Assembly: GCA_023548195.1 (NCBI GenBank)
Contig: JAJHZJ010000414.1
Span: 1,230,001 to 1,294,000 of the forward strand
Length of the DNA stretch: 64,000 nt
Source of the DNA: Bettongia penicillata ogilbyi
Taxonomy: Eukaryota; Chordata; Mammalia; Diprotodontia; Potoroidae
Direction of reading: 5' to 3'
This document shows, one piece after another, positions 43,496 to 54,845 of this stretch; positions within the stretch are counted from its first letter, which is position 1, and each line of letters starts with the position of its first letter. The position numbers and the translations under genes were made by a program. The notes beneath the pieces are model-generated. The model was not told the origin of the DNA. It did not search any database and worked only from the letters and a program-made list of their open reading frames with translations.

Positions 43496-46139
43496 CTGCA
43501 CAGGAGAGGAAGAGAGAGGATAGTCAGGGAAAGCCAAGTGAGATGGGAAGTGCCCCTAATGTAAGACTACATCTGGGTAGAGGAGGCTGGAAACCAGATG
43601 AGCTTCCTGAACCCTCAATGGCCTAAGAAAGATGTGCCTCAACCTGGGGGGCAGCCCAAGACACACATTTCGGGATATGGCTAATGTGGGAATTGGCTTT
43701 CCTGGACTACATATCTGTTACAAGTGTTTTGTTTTTCTTTTCAATGGGAGAGTGGAAGAAGAGAAAATAGATGCTTGTTAATTGAAAAAAATTTATTTAT
43801 TTTTAAATGAATTTAAGAAAATGTATTTAAATTTAAAATAAAGAAAATTATGCCTTTCTTAGGATGATCTCTCAGTTTTTCTTTGAGCCTCTGGTGGCTC
43901 CAACCTTGAGAAGTCACTGTATTCCTCTGTTTATGAAGATTAACTCAGAATTTGTGTGAATTCCTTTCCCAGCATCCCAAAACACATGTGAAAAAGAGGA
44001 CAGGGCCACTCTTGCCTGGGGGCCTTTTATCTCTGTCCAGATCTTTGACAACCAGAGGCAGGAAGTAAGGAGGAAATCTGCCCTAAAAGATTCTTGCTTT
44101 ATCTTCCTCTCCTTAGAAAAAGCCAAGGTCTTTATAGCTGCAGGCTGCTATTAGGCACAGCTATTTTCCCAGGGAAGGGCATTTGTGCATTCAAGACCTT
44201 CCAAACAAGATGCAAATCCTCCTTTTGCAAAGTGGTAGGTGAGGCAACAGGCCATTCTCTCCATCCACAAATGCTCTCAATCACTGCGCCTTCTGCTTAC
44301 GTTTATCGTCTCTTTACAGTGATGGCGCCGAAATTCACTCTCCTTTCACCACTTTTATGATAAAACAATTCTAGAAAGATATTTACCAAACATATCTAGC
44401 CAATCTCTACTTCTCAGGTGATGGGGTTTGGTTCTGATAGCCCCTGGACAACAGGGCTAGGTCAGGGGTGGTAGGCAGGCAGTTCACCAGCTTTTGGGAA
44501 GACACAATTTCAGTTGTTCTAGGTGCTTTCTCTCACTATCCTTTCCTCTATGGCTGTTCAAGTTGGAAGTCTATTTCTTCTTACGAGGTTGGCAGGTAAG
44601 AAGGGGGATGGATGGAAGGCAACCAAAACAATCCAGAATAGTGGCATCTACATCCAACTGACTGTCTAGCATCTAAAGACACCTCTCCTTTTCCAGAAAG
44701 GAGTCTTATAATTTCATTTCTATTTGATGTCTTTCATGGCTGAGAGCTAAATCCAAATAATTATCCTTTCCCCATTCCCTTAAGTATCCATCTTTACCTT
44801 CAGACTATATAGTTTTACATGGGGAGTAGGAATGATTACATTTTGTGCCATTTCATTCCCCACTGCCCATCTAAGTCTTGCTGTTTTGTGATGGGCATTT
44901 GGTAAAAACAAGTTGATGAGGTCCTCAGGGGGAAATATTAGACTTCTTCAGTGTTCAGAGAGAGACCTCTCAGGAATCTTTGTTAACTTTAACTGCTGAA
45001 AACAAGCTATTTCTTTCAACTAGTTTCCCTGATACTGTTAAGGAGAGCTAAGAAATGATTTCCCTGATAATGAGAACACATCTTAATAAAAATATGCAAA
45101 TGGGAAAGGTCACTTGCAATGCACCCATGTTTGGAACTAGTTTCAGGTTTCTCTTCCCTAGGAGTAAGAGTCAAATTAATTCCCTGTAGCTCTGGGATAA
45201 GGAATGAAAATGGAACTCTGACTAGTCTTAGGGGGATTCCCTCTTTATTTATAGAAGGAAAAAAATAATATTTTCAAGTATTTTATTTGAAATTAAAAAT
45301 TTAATACAATTTTAAAACTGAATTATATACTTAAGCCAACCTGAGAACAGGAAAGATGACTCATTTCCATGGGTTGGTAGAAGTCATATTCTGCCCAGTA
45401 ATAGTAACATGGATGGGATGATCTCTTAAGGTCTGACCCTGGTCTAGGGATTTTGTATATTCCTTAAATGTCTGAAGTAGAAGAGAGGAGGATGCTGTAT
45501 CTGGATATGGGACTTTATTTATTGGAGGGGAGGGGGAAATAATCTTTAAAATACTGGTTCTTATAGTGGAACAATAATTATAGGAAAACATCAATAATCT
45601 GACCTGAGTGGAAGAATAGCCTGGATTAGTGAAAATCTAGAATTAAATAGTATTTTTTGAAAAAGATTTAATGACAAAACCACCTTCATTTAAGGCTCTT
45701 TAAGGTTTGCAAAATTCTTTTTTTCACAACCACCCAATGAAATAGGGAGTGAAAATACTGCTTACTTGTGGGTGCCTCCCATGGTTCACTATAGCCAGAA
45801 AGCCCCAAGCACGATTCATTTTGCTCCCCAGTTCTCTTTTTGGCAGTCATTTTACATTTGTTCTTAGCCCTGCTCCCCACTCTGCCTTCTAGTTCTGGAG
45901 TCATAATCAAATAAATATTCCCAATACTACAGGAAAGGGTGTATTAATCTATTTCCTTATGACTATATTTATCATCACTGTAAGTTTCCAAACTAAAATT
46001 CTCACCCCACCACAGCTCAGTCTGCTATCACTCACTTATATACGCAGGTGATTTATTATGATGTTATGATCATAATTACAAATTATGATTTATTATATTA
46101 TTAATATAATTATTATTAATGATATATGGTACTCATGGG

Positions 46140-46360
46140 CAAGGATTTTCTTTGCTTTTATATTTATGTCCCCAGCATTTAGGCTAGCATCTGGCACATA
46201 ATAAGTGATTAACAAATATTTTTTAATTTATTCATTTTACAGAAGAGGAACTGAGACCCAGAAAGGGAAAATGATTTGTCCACGGCCACACATCTAGCAA
46301 GTGTTGGAACCAGGATTTGAACTTAGGTAAATTCTTTTTCTACTATATCATGCTATCTTT
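46140..46360 (+). repeat. L2-type tail followed by reversed MIR-class SINE
   Basis: TTTATGTCCCCAGCATTTAG and CATCTGGCACATAATAAGTG (plus, to about 46225). Then TTACAGAAGAGGAACTGAGA and CCACACATCTAGCAAGTGTT (MIR, minus). Confidence 0.7.
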
Positions 46361-46670
46361 TAGTATGGTTTTATTACTTTCAAGAACATAAAATCTTATA
46401 AAGAGTTAACAAAATCGTGCTAAATAGGTATCTTTATGGATCTTCCAGAGTCAGCAGATAAAATCTGTGGTTGGCATAAAACTCTGTGCTAATAAGTAGG
46501 ACTTGAAAAAATTGTTTCTTTAAGTAGGGTGAGCATTCCTCTTATAATTTTGCTTGTATTCTTAATTGCTTATTAAAATCTTTACTCACAGAGATTTCGA
46601 AGATAAACTTCAATTCAGACTATGGGGCCCAGGCCAATAACCTTTTATTGTCTCTTTCTTACAGAGAAAT

Positions 46671-46731
46671 AGAAAGAAAGAAAGAAAGAAAGAAAGGAAG
46701 AAAGGAAGGAAGGAAGGAAGGAAGGAAGGAA

Positions 46732-46825
<94 letters not shown>

Positions 46826-46980
46826 GAAAATGAGTGAGGAGAGAAGGAAGAAATAAGAAAGTGGGAAAAGTGAGGAAGAAAGGAAGGAAGGAGAGAAAGA
46901 GTGAGGAGAAGAAAGAAAAGAGATTAATAGAGGCTGGGGAAGGAAAGAGAGAAAGAAAAAGAAAATGGGAGAACAAGAAA
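46671..46980 (+). repeat. Long (GAAA)n/(GGAA)n purine microsatellite
   Basis: Uninterrupted GAAA and GGAA units cover about 46671-46826, followed by degenerate GA-rich sequence to about 46980. Long ORFs over it on both strands are artefacts of the repeat. Confidence 0.95.
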
Positions 46981-47389
46981 GAAAATAAGTGATTACACTG
47001 CAGAATCACTTGAATATTTATCCATAGATGATGTTGAACCATTAAATGATTGGGAAATTTCAACTTCTGATTGTGGGGGATCAAAATAAAGCAATAAAAG
47101 AGATAACAGGCTTGGGGGCGAGGGCATAGTCTTTGGACACAAGTTGGGTTGTGGCATTATCTGCCCTAAACAAATTGAACTTTTAAGACTAATTTTTGGT
47201 GGGAGATTACAAGTGTAGTAGGGGTTCTTTAGCCCTACATTATCTGGGAATTTTGGCATGTATCTGCCCTTGCCAATTAGTAGAAGAAACTTTGGGTGAC
47301 TTGTGGGAGTTGTAGAATCAGTCCCAGGAAAGATGGGTTGGGGACTCTCTTAATGAACAGAAAAAGCAGCCTCACTCATCTCAGCTATA

Positions 47390-47600
47390 ACAGCACATAT
47401 CAAACATCTTTCCCTCCACAAACTGTTTCCAGGCAGAAATGCACTTTCTTTCCTAAGATTTCTTATGGCATTGTTTACTGTTCCTTTCTTACACATTTGC
47501 CTTACTCTTCTTTTGTATCATCATTATTTTGTGTATTTTTTTCCCCTCTCCTTACATTAATTTAAGCTCCTTGTGGCTCCTTAGATACTTAGTTGTACTA
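47390..47600 (+). repeat. Possible L2-like fragment
   Basis: TTAATTTAAGCTCCTTGTGG near 47560 with upstream C/T-rich sequence. Weak. Confidence 0.3.
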
Positions 47601-47879
47601 CCCAAGATGGGAGCTAGATAAATCTCTTTCAATCTGAATTTGGTGATGGTTTTTTTGAGACAAAAAGTTTGGTTTGTATTTTTGAAAAGACTGCCTGTTA
47701 ACAGTGATATCAGCTAAAAGCCTGGTAATTCGGGGCCTGTATCCTTATCTGGATCCTAGGGGACCTCTGCTCTCCAATCATGATATTTTGTCTAAAATGC
47801 TTACTCTCTGAAATATGCTAATAAATCAGAGGTCACAAACTACCCTTTTATGGTGAGAAAGATGGGAAGATACTCTTAA

Positions 47880-48378
47880 CAGAAATAAAGAACGGTTTGG
47901 ATAACTAGAGATTTAAGTACTCATGGCCAGGTCTCACCAGTATAATAAAAAGAATAATGTTCCTTAAATTTATATATAGATTTAGTACTATACCAAACTA
48001 TCAAGGGAATATTTTAAAAAGGCAGATAAAAATAATAGCAAAATTCACTTGAAGGAATAAAAAAAAATCTGGAATCAAGGGAAATAATGGAAAAAAGTAG
48101 GAATTAAGAGGAAATAGAATTTTTATACTCAAATTATACTAAAAAGTGTCAATCAGTGGAACAGACTGAATCCAGTCCTGGAGAAAACCAAGAACATAAA
48201 TCACTTGGGAAGAACTCCCTATTGGTCAAGAACTGCTGAGAAAACTGGGAAGTCGCATGGCAGAAATTAGTTTTAGGACATCTTACATCATATGCCACAA
48301 CTTTCAAAATGACTACAATTTTTAAAAAATGAGAAGAGAACCAGATCAAGTTCCTTTAACAGGCATAGCTATGGAAAG
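47880..48378 (+). repeat. L1 ORF2 relic, first part
   Basis: Phrases like TATCAAGGGAATATTTTAAA, GTCAATCAGTGGAACAGACT and GAATAAAAAAAAATCTGG resemble the 3' third of L1 ORF2. No intact frame. Continues at 49320 after an opposite-oriented insert. Confidence 0.55.
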
Positions 48379-48382
48379 GATA

Positions 48383-49300
48383 CTTTTTTTAAATTGATGT
48401 CTTTTGCCTTTAAATCATGTAAATTTCTCCCTATCTCCTCCCCCCATCCCTCTAAGACAGCCATCCAATGTAACAAAAATAATTTTAAAAGAAAAAATGG
48501 AATAGAAAAAAATCAATAAAACTGATCAATGTATTGAAAAAAACTCCAAAAATATATGCTATATTCCACATCTGTGGACTTCCCACCTCGGCAAAAGAGA
48601 GCGGGGAGGTGTCTTCTCATATCTCTTTTTTTGGGACCATGGTTCTTTGTTTTAATTTTGCAAAATTCAGTTTCAATTGTTTTATGTTTGTTGTTCTTTA
48701 TATCTATATTGTTGGAGTCAATGAGTATGTTGTTTTCTTGGTTCTACTTGCTTCATTCTAAATTAGATATGATGATTAATTAAATATAATGGTTTTCATC
48801 ATACTGCCATTTCTTACAGCACAGTACTATTCCATTACATGTTAACACACATTTAACCATTTCCCAATAATGGGTATCTACTTCGTTTCCAATTCTTTGC
48901 TATCACAAAAAGTCATCCTAGAAATATTTTGTGAATATGTGAATTTTCTTCTTATCAAACATATACTTTGGGACATATGCCTATTGTGGAATCTCTGGGC
49001 CAAAGTATATAAACATTTTATTCACTTTATTTACATAATTCCACATTGCTTACTGAAATGGGAGCACTAATTTACAGTTCTAACTGCTACAACATAGACT
49101 ATTCCCATCTTTATCATCGTTACCAATTTGCTGGGCATGAGATGGAACTTCAGGGTTGTTAAGGTTTGCATTTCCCTTATCATTAGTGATCTGCACTATT
49201 CTTTCAGTGTTAATAATTTATAATTCTTTTGGGAACTGTTAGTTTATATCCTTTTACCACTTATCCATTAGGGAATGGCTTTTTAAAAAAAATCTATCTC
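48383..49300 (-). repeat. L1 3' end, reverse orientation, inside another L1
   Basis: Begins with a T run and TTAAATTGATG. Ends in the reverse of L1 3' sequence: TTTAACCATTTCCCAATAAT, then CAATTCTTTGCTATCACAAA, then GAATCTCTGGGCCAAAGTAT, then GCTGGGCATGAGATGGAACT. Confidence 0.75.
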
Positions 49301-49319
49301 TGTATCTATTGCACAAGAG

Positions 49320-50215
49320 AAAACAGTGAATAAAGGGCACAGAAAAGAGCAATGTTGTTACTACTCTTAAAAGAAGGAAGAAAAAAGAATTCTTCTCTTG
49401 CCCATAGTCATGAACAGTATATGAATCACTTCCCTTATGATTTTTTTATGGTGTGATTAAGGGGAGAATTCTTAATGAAAACTGGAGACAAAGGGGATCA
49501 CAAAAGGCAAAATAAATAATTTAGATTACATGAAATTGAATAGTTTTTGCACTATAAAATTAATGTAACTAGGATAAGTAGGGAAGTAGCCAACCAGGAA
49601 AACATTTGGCACCAATTATCTCTGATAAGGGTTTGACCTCTAAGACACATAGGGAAAGAACACAAATATATAACACCAAAAACTATTCCTCAATGGTCAA
49701 AGTGCAATTACTTGCACTATAAGGATATGAACAAAGAGCTCAAAAGAGTTGCAAACTGCCAACAACTATATGAAAATATAGTCTAAATCACTGAAAATAA
49801 ATTTTGAGGCTTAACTTTTCCTCCCAGATATCTGGCAAGCATGATAAAAGATGTGAATAGTCAATGATGAAAAGACAGGCTATGAAAAGACAGGTTTATT
49901 AATGTACTATTAGAAGAGCTGTGGATTGGTTCAGTCATTCTAGAAAACTATTCTGGAATGATGCTAAGAAAGTGACTAAGATATCCAGACCTTTTGACCC
50001 AGAGATTTCACTGGTAGGCATATACTCCATGGAGGGTGATGATAAAAAGAAATGTCCAATGTACTCCAAGATATTTACAGAAACACTTTTCATAGTAGCA
50101 AAGAACTAGAAGCAAAGTAGATGTCTTGGAGGAATGCTTAGGCAAACTGATTCGTGAATGTAACTGAATTTTACTTGCATTGTAATACATGAAAAAGAAG
50201 ACTGAAATTCTAAGG
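49320..50215 (+). repeat. L1 ORF2 3' part and 3' UTR
   Basis: GCACTATAAAATTAATGTAA, then CAACCAGGAAAACATTTGGC, then GGATTGGTTCAGTCATTCTA, then CCTTTTGACCCAGAGATTTC, then TATTTACAGAAACACTTTTC. Same orientation as 47880-48378, so probably one element split by the insert. Confidence 0.75.
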
Positions 50216-51105
50216 CCCTAAGAAACAACAGTGAAAGACTGAGATCCTTTCAAATAGTTCTACAGGTAGGAGGTATAGCTTGAAAAGGGAAATGACAAAG
50301 ATAGAGAGGGAGGGTCCTGACTTACTAAATCAGCTATCAGTCAGAGATTCTGCATCTGCTGAGCCGACAGAATATTTGCAGGTAAAGGCTCAGAAAGATG
50401 TTCTATTTGGAAGTTAGGGGCAGTGGGGCCCCAATGGAGGACGGATGACAACTGGGTCAGCTTGTCACCAGACTGAGCTCCACACCCCCAGGGTTCCCCA
50501 CAGACCTCAACTTCTATTATTTTCACTCCATTAGGCTGAACTGTAACTTGGGGAAAGAGAAAGGTAAGAGCAAAGAAGGAAATCCTAAGGTCTGTTCTGT
50601 TAAGTATCAATTAACATTTAAAATAGGGATGTGCAAAAACCCAAAGTTGCAAATACCAGCCTAGGAGCAGAGTTGTGGATCCTTAGATTAGTCTTTGATT
50701 AAAACTAGACTCTTATGGGAGTTCAAGAGAGGCAATACAGCAGCTGCTGTACCCACAGGGACTCAGGAGGGTGGGTGGATGTAGGTGGGAGAGGAATGGC
50801 ACTGTTCAGAAGGGTATTACTCAAATTTTCTAGGCCATCAAGGTCTTGAGGATGGAAGTGTATTCATATCGGTGCCTAATTAAAGAGAAAGAGGAGAAGG
50901 CAGGAGAATATGAAGGTTAAGTGGCCTGCCAGGAAGGTGGCTGTCTAAGCTGCCTGCCAGAAATAGAAATAGTTAGACAATGGATGAATTCCCAACAATT
51001 GGGGGTGTGTCAGATACTGGAACAGGTAAGAAGGCAATTTCTTTCTTGGGCAATCTTTAAGAATAGACTAACTCTCTTCTGTGCAATGAACTGATAAGGT
51101 AAAAG
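50216..51105. other. Intronic stretch, nothing named
   Basis: 50341-50557 has an open minus-strand frame flanked by splice-like sequences (see findings). It is not assigned as an exon. Confidence 0.35.
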
Positions 51106-51109
51106 TGGT

Positions 51110-51292
51110 CCAGATCATGGTATAGGGGAAAGACATTGAACTTTGAGTCAGGAGACTGGGTACAAGTCATTCATTAGTTGTATGTCCATGGGCAAAATCA
51201 CTTCCCTTTTCTGAACCTCATTTTCCTCATCTATAATGAGAGAACTAGATGAGCTAATCTTGTAAGGTCTTTTCCAGTTTTAATGGTTGGCA
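51110..51292 (+). repeat. MIR-class SINE
   Basis: TTGAACTTTGAGTCAGGAGA, then CATGGGCAAAATCACTTCCC, then CCTCATTTTCCTCATCTATA. Confidence 0.75.
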
Positions 51293-51445
51293 AACCCCAA
51301 GAAGTTCCTGTGTGCCCAGAGAATCTCTTGGCCTCTGTTTTTGGCCCAGAGACACTCTTTTTCAGATAAGCAGGAAGCTAGCACCCACTGCCTCCTTGCT
51401 CCATACTATCTTCCTGTCTAGATGGTTAATTCCCCATCTACTCAC

Positions 51446-51576
51446 AGGGTGCATAGAACATGACCAGAGCATGCTTCTTTTTCTTCAGGGCTTCCCGAAA
51501 GTCCACTCCAGTCAGGTGCAGCACACTGGTTTGCTTTTCTTCCCAGGCAGGCTCTGGGGGTGGGGGCGCCTCAGGA
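51446..51576 (-). CDS. PDIA5: PDIA5 internal exon: linker and start of third thioredoxin-like domain
   Basis: Protein disulfide isomerase A5 is an ER-lumen thiol-disulfide oxidoreductase. Read on the minus strand, this 131-nt exon gives a proline-rich linker (PEAPPPPEPAWEEKQ) and then the first beta-alpha-beta part of a thioredoxin fold, with LKKKKHALVMFYAP just before the active site. This matches the mammalian PDIA5 linker and domain start as I know them. The acceptor is a pyrimidine-rich tract ending in CAG just above 51576, and the donor is T|GTGAGT at 51445. The exon begins with one base that completes a split codon (Asn in the human protein). It ends with the T of the TGG codon for the active-site tryptophan, so the downstream intron is phase 1 and the next exon supplies GG. 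There are no stops or frameshifts. The preceding exon, expected to encode a segment ending in an EWMQN-like sequence, was not found up to 64000. Confidence 0.96.
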
Positions 51577-51718
51577 CTGCAAGAAACAGAACACAACTTT
51601 GATTCCAACCACATAGGCTATCTTTCAAACGCAGATATCCACAAAGATACACAATTTTAGCAAATTTTAGAGAAATCTCTCTACATCACTGCTTAAAACC
51701 TTATGTTATGTTCTAATA

Positions 51719-51776
51719 TACACACACACACACATGCATGCATACATACATACACACACACACACATAAGCACATT
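51719..51776. repeat. (CA)n/(CATA)n microsatellite
   Basis: CACACACACACACATGCATG, then CATACATACATACACACACA, directly before the 7SL copy. Confidence 0.9.
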
Positions 51777-51778
51777 TT

Positions 51779-52086
51779 GCCAGGCATGGTGGAGCACTCT
51801 TGTAATCCCTGTTTCTGGGGAAGGCCAAGAACCAATGAACTTCCTGGGTTTGAGAGCTCTGAATTAAAGTGGGACTGCAGTCAAAAGAGTGTCCACTCCA
51901 GGTCTGGTACTAATATGGCCAGCCCTTGAGAGTGGAGAGTCAGCAAGTTGCCTGAGGAGGGTAAAAACAGGCCTGAGTCAGGAAAAACTCAACAGGTTAA
52001 AGCTTCCATATTGATCAACATTGGGATCAAATCCAAGAGTGGTCACTGCACTTCCAGTTTGGGCAAGACAGGGAGAACTAGCGAGA
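51779..52086 (+). pseudogene. 7SL (SRP) RNA retropseudogene, essentially full length
   Basis: The copy starts GCCAGGCATGGTGGAGCACT, which matches the 5' Alu-domain start of 7SL RNA (GCCGGGCGCGGTGGCGCG). It continues in order through the S-domain landmarks: a GTGTCC segment, AATATGG, CAGGTTGCCTGAGGAGG, CAGGTTAAAGCTTCC, TTGATCAACATTGGGATC, CACTGCACTTCC, and a 3' end of GGGCAAG then TAGCGAGA. All domains are present in the right order over about 300 nt but carry many substitutions. It is followed by a GAAA/GGAA tract likely derived from a poly(A) tail. It is a reverse-transcribed copy, antisense to PDIA5 within its intron, and not a functional SRP RNA gene. It is not an Alu, because the S domain, which Alu elements lack, is retained. 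Confidence 0.88.
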
Positions 52087-52210
52087 AAGAAAGGAAGGAA
52101 GGAGGAATAAGGGAGAGAGAAAGGAAAGAGGATAGGACAGAAAGGAGGGCAGGAAGAGGGAAGGAGAAAGGGAGGAAAGAAGGAAGACAAAACAATAAGA
52201 AAAAAAGAGT
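52087..52210 (+). repeat. GA-rich simple repeat, tail of the 7SL retrocopy
   Basis: Imperfect GAAA, GGAA and GGGA units directly follow the 3' end of the 7SL copy. They are best read as a decayed poly(A) tail expanded into a purine microsatellite. Confidence 0.7.
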
Positions 52211-52599
52211 CCTTGTTTAAGCTTCGATCTTTAAAAATCTCTGCCTTTTCATAGAAAGCTCTAGTAAAAGGAAAGCTATGTTCCTTTTGAGATAGTCACC
52301 AAGGCATCGTTTCATGCAGATTAGGGCCCACTTCTCCACCTAAACTAGCTAAGTGAGAGAAAAGTGAGCTAAACACGCCTGTTCCTGCTTTTAAGCTCAT
52401 TTTTGTCTTCCTTTGCTCCAGTCTCAAGAATAAAAGGTGTTTTTTCTTTTTTCCAAGGCTAATCCCTCCACCTCTGCGTTCTACCTCATTCCATTTCTAA
52501 AACGCTCCCTCCTCCCAGAACGTAACACATCTGTCACAATTATTCCTTCAAGCACCCTGAATCTCTGCTTTTACATGGTGTTCTTTTTTTGTTGTACAC

Positions 52600-53232
52600 A
52601 AATATACACTGGCTCCTTCATCCTTAAAAACAAAAACAGACCTTCCCTTTTGCCCCACTAGTCCTATTTCTTTTCTTCCATTGTCAAACTTCTATACCAA
52701 GTGGCCTACACCTACTGTTATTCATTTTTCATTATCCTGGAAATCTAGCTCCTCTCTCTACCATTCTACTAAAACTGCCAAGCAGACACGTTCTCCTTGA
52801 TATCCCTGCAATATCTGACACTATTCCTCACCCTCTCCTGGAAACTTGTCCTTTCTTAACTTCCGTGACATTTCACAATAAGGCTCCTTAAGCAGTTCTT
52901 ATTCTTTCTCTAGCCTTCTTCAAGGTTCAGTCCTCCCATCTACAATTATCTCTTCATTCAGGGAGCACATGTACTCTCACAAATTCAATTATCACCTCTG
53001 TGCATATTCCAGGTGAGAGAAGAGAAGCAAAAGAAGGGAAGGCAATATACACACTTAGCATCTCTTCTTCAGAAATCTCATTTACTCACACATCTTTATC
53101 ATGACCTGTATGAAAAGAAAGCCTTATCTCTAGCACTGAGTTCTCAGCCTGCATTTCTAATTGCTTCTTGGACAGTTCCAAGAATGCATCACTGTCACAT
53201 CAAACTTGGCATGTTTAAAATGAACCTATCTT
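52600..53232 (+). repeat. L2 ORF2-derived fragment
   Basis: C/T-rich L2 pattern: CTGACACTATTCCTCACCCT, then TCCTTTCTTAACTTCCGTGA, then TCTAGCCTTCTTCAAGGTTC, then CAATTATCACCTCTGTGCAT. Frames are broken. Confidence 0.7.
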
Positions 53233-53239
53233 TAGAGAC

Positions 53240-53440
53240 AGTGTGCTATAGTAGATTTCAGGAATTCTGGTTCTGATATTTTCTAAATGTGCTATTGTAA
53301 ATAAATCAATTAATGTCTCTGAGCCTCAGTTTCCTCATATGTAAAACAGAGAAAATGGTTTTTGTATTTCCTATTTCATAGAGCTGATATGAATAAAATG
53401 TTTTATAAACTTTAAAGTGATAAATAAACATGGGAGTTAT
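53240..53440 (+). repeat. MIR-class SINE
   Basis: CAGTGTGCTATAGTAGATTT, then CTGAGCCTCAGTTTCCTCAT, then ATGTTTTATAAACTTTAAAG. Confidence 0.75.
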
Positions 53441-53599
53441 TATTTACATTCAAACTGGTCAGATTTCTATTAATGGCAGCAACATCCACCTAATCACCAG
53501 GCTCAGAAATTTATAGTCCTTTTTGAGGAGTCCCTCCTTATTTCTCCCATTTAAGCAGTTACTAAATCTTATTGATGCTCCTTTCACAATATTTCTTGA

Positions 53600-54030
53600 A
53601 TACAAGAATTATTTTAGAAATTAGAAGAGACCTAATTCTAGTCCATAACTGAGTAGGAATCCCTTTTGCAACATTCTCCCAAAATAGGCATCCAATTTGC
53701 ACCAGAAGAAAAATCCACTCCCTCCCAAGGCAGCCCTTTCCATTTCTGAATAGCTCTAGTTATTAGGAGGCTTTTCCTTATGCCAAGTCTAAAAATACTT
53801 CTCTGCAACTTCCAGCTATGGCTTCTCGCTGTGTTCTCTGGGAACAAGCCGAGTGACTCCGATCTCTCTTCTTCACAGGCCTTGAGACCAAGTTCATGTC
53901 CATCAAGAATTCTTTTCTTCTCCAAGTTAGATATCATGTGTGTTCAGTCACTCTGTGGGTGGCATGGTGCCCAGTTTCTTGACTATCCTGGTTCCAATCT
54001 TCTAGATGTACCACACCTTTCATTAAGGCT
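53600..54030 (-). repeat. CR1/L3 LINE fragment, coding strand reversed
   Basis: CCTCCCAAGGCAGCCCTTTC, then CATTTCTGAATAGCTCTAGT, then GGCTTTTCCTTATGCCAAGT. Parallel to the start of the copy at 30440. Confidence 0.7.
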
Positions 54031-54079
54031 CCCTTTTGTCCCCTCACATGGCCACAACCCTAGGGCTACTGCAGTATAG

Positions 54080-54745
54080 ATCTGGTCAGTCTTCCTGTCT
54101 CAAGTCTCTCCCCATCAAAACTATCTTCCACTCAGATGCCCAGGTGATCTCCCAAAAGTACAGGTGGGACCACATCAACTCTCCACTCAATGAACTCCAC
54201 CAGCTCAGGTTCTCTATTACCTCTAGGATCAAATAAGAAAAACCTCCATTTGGTAATTAAAGTTCTTAACCTGGCCTCTTCCTTTCTTTTGAGTCTTCTT
54301 ATACTTTACTCTCCTCTATGATGTAACATAATCTATGATGTAGCCACACTGACCTTGCTGTCCACACATAATACACCTTCTCTCAACTCTGTTGATTTTT
54401 CACTGACTGCCTTCCTATACCTGGAACTCTCTCCTTATCTTTGCCTCCTGACTTCTCTGGCTTCCTTCAAGAATCAGATTAAATCCCAGTTTCTGCAGGA
54501 GGCCTTTTCTGGTCCCTGGTCCTGGTCTCCTCTACATCTTCCCTTCCCTTCCACATCTTCCCATGCCCTACTACTTTTACCTGCCTTCTGAGATTTCTTT
54601 ATATTTATTCTGTATATTATCTCTGTATGTACATAGTTGTTTGTACACTGTCTTCCCTGTTAGAATGGAAACATTTCTGAAGGTAGAGAACATGTACTTG
54701 CTTTATTTTAGCAAGCCTTAATAAATACTCCTTGATTGACTGAGG
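54080..54745 (+). repeat. L2 3' end
   Basis: AGGTGATCTCCCAAAAGTAC, then ACTGACTGCCTTCCTATACC, then AAGAATCAGATTAAATCCCA, then GCCTTAATAAATACTCCTTG. A long, fairly complete 3' segment. Confidence 0.8.
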
Positions 54746-54804
54746 TTCTTAAGCAATAATCCAATTAGTTTTGGATAATCAAATCAATTTAGACATACAT
54801 ACTT

Positions 54805-54845
54805 ACATATACACACACACACACATACATACACACACGTACTTG
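54805..54845. repeat. (CA)n microsatellite
   Basis: ACATATACACACACACACAC followed by ATACATACACACACG. Confidence 0.88.

Larger units (their letters stand above)
43496..51445 (-). other. PDIA5: PDIA5 intron splitting the active-site tryptophan codon
   Basis: A phase-1 intron of about 7.95 kb from T|GTGAGT (51445 side) to TGTGCAG (43496 side). It contains a GAAA/GGAA microsatellite, an L1 with an opposite-oriented L1 insert, MIR and L2 pieces. 43500-46100 shows no recognised repeat or gene. Confidence 0.9.

Noticed and set aside
46659..47084. Long open frames over the GAAA/GGAA tract on both strands
   Set aside because: They arise because the tetranucleotide repeat has no stop codons. The peptides are pure repeat (RKKE or SFLP type).
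51779..52086. Alu-like SINE
   Set aside because: The start resembles Alu/7SL, but the S-domain landmarks continue through the middle, so it is a full 7SL copy and not an Alu or B1 element.
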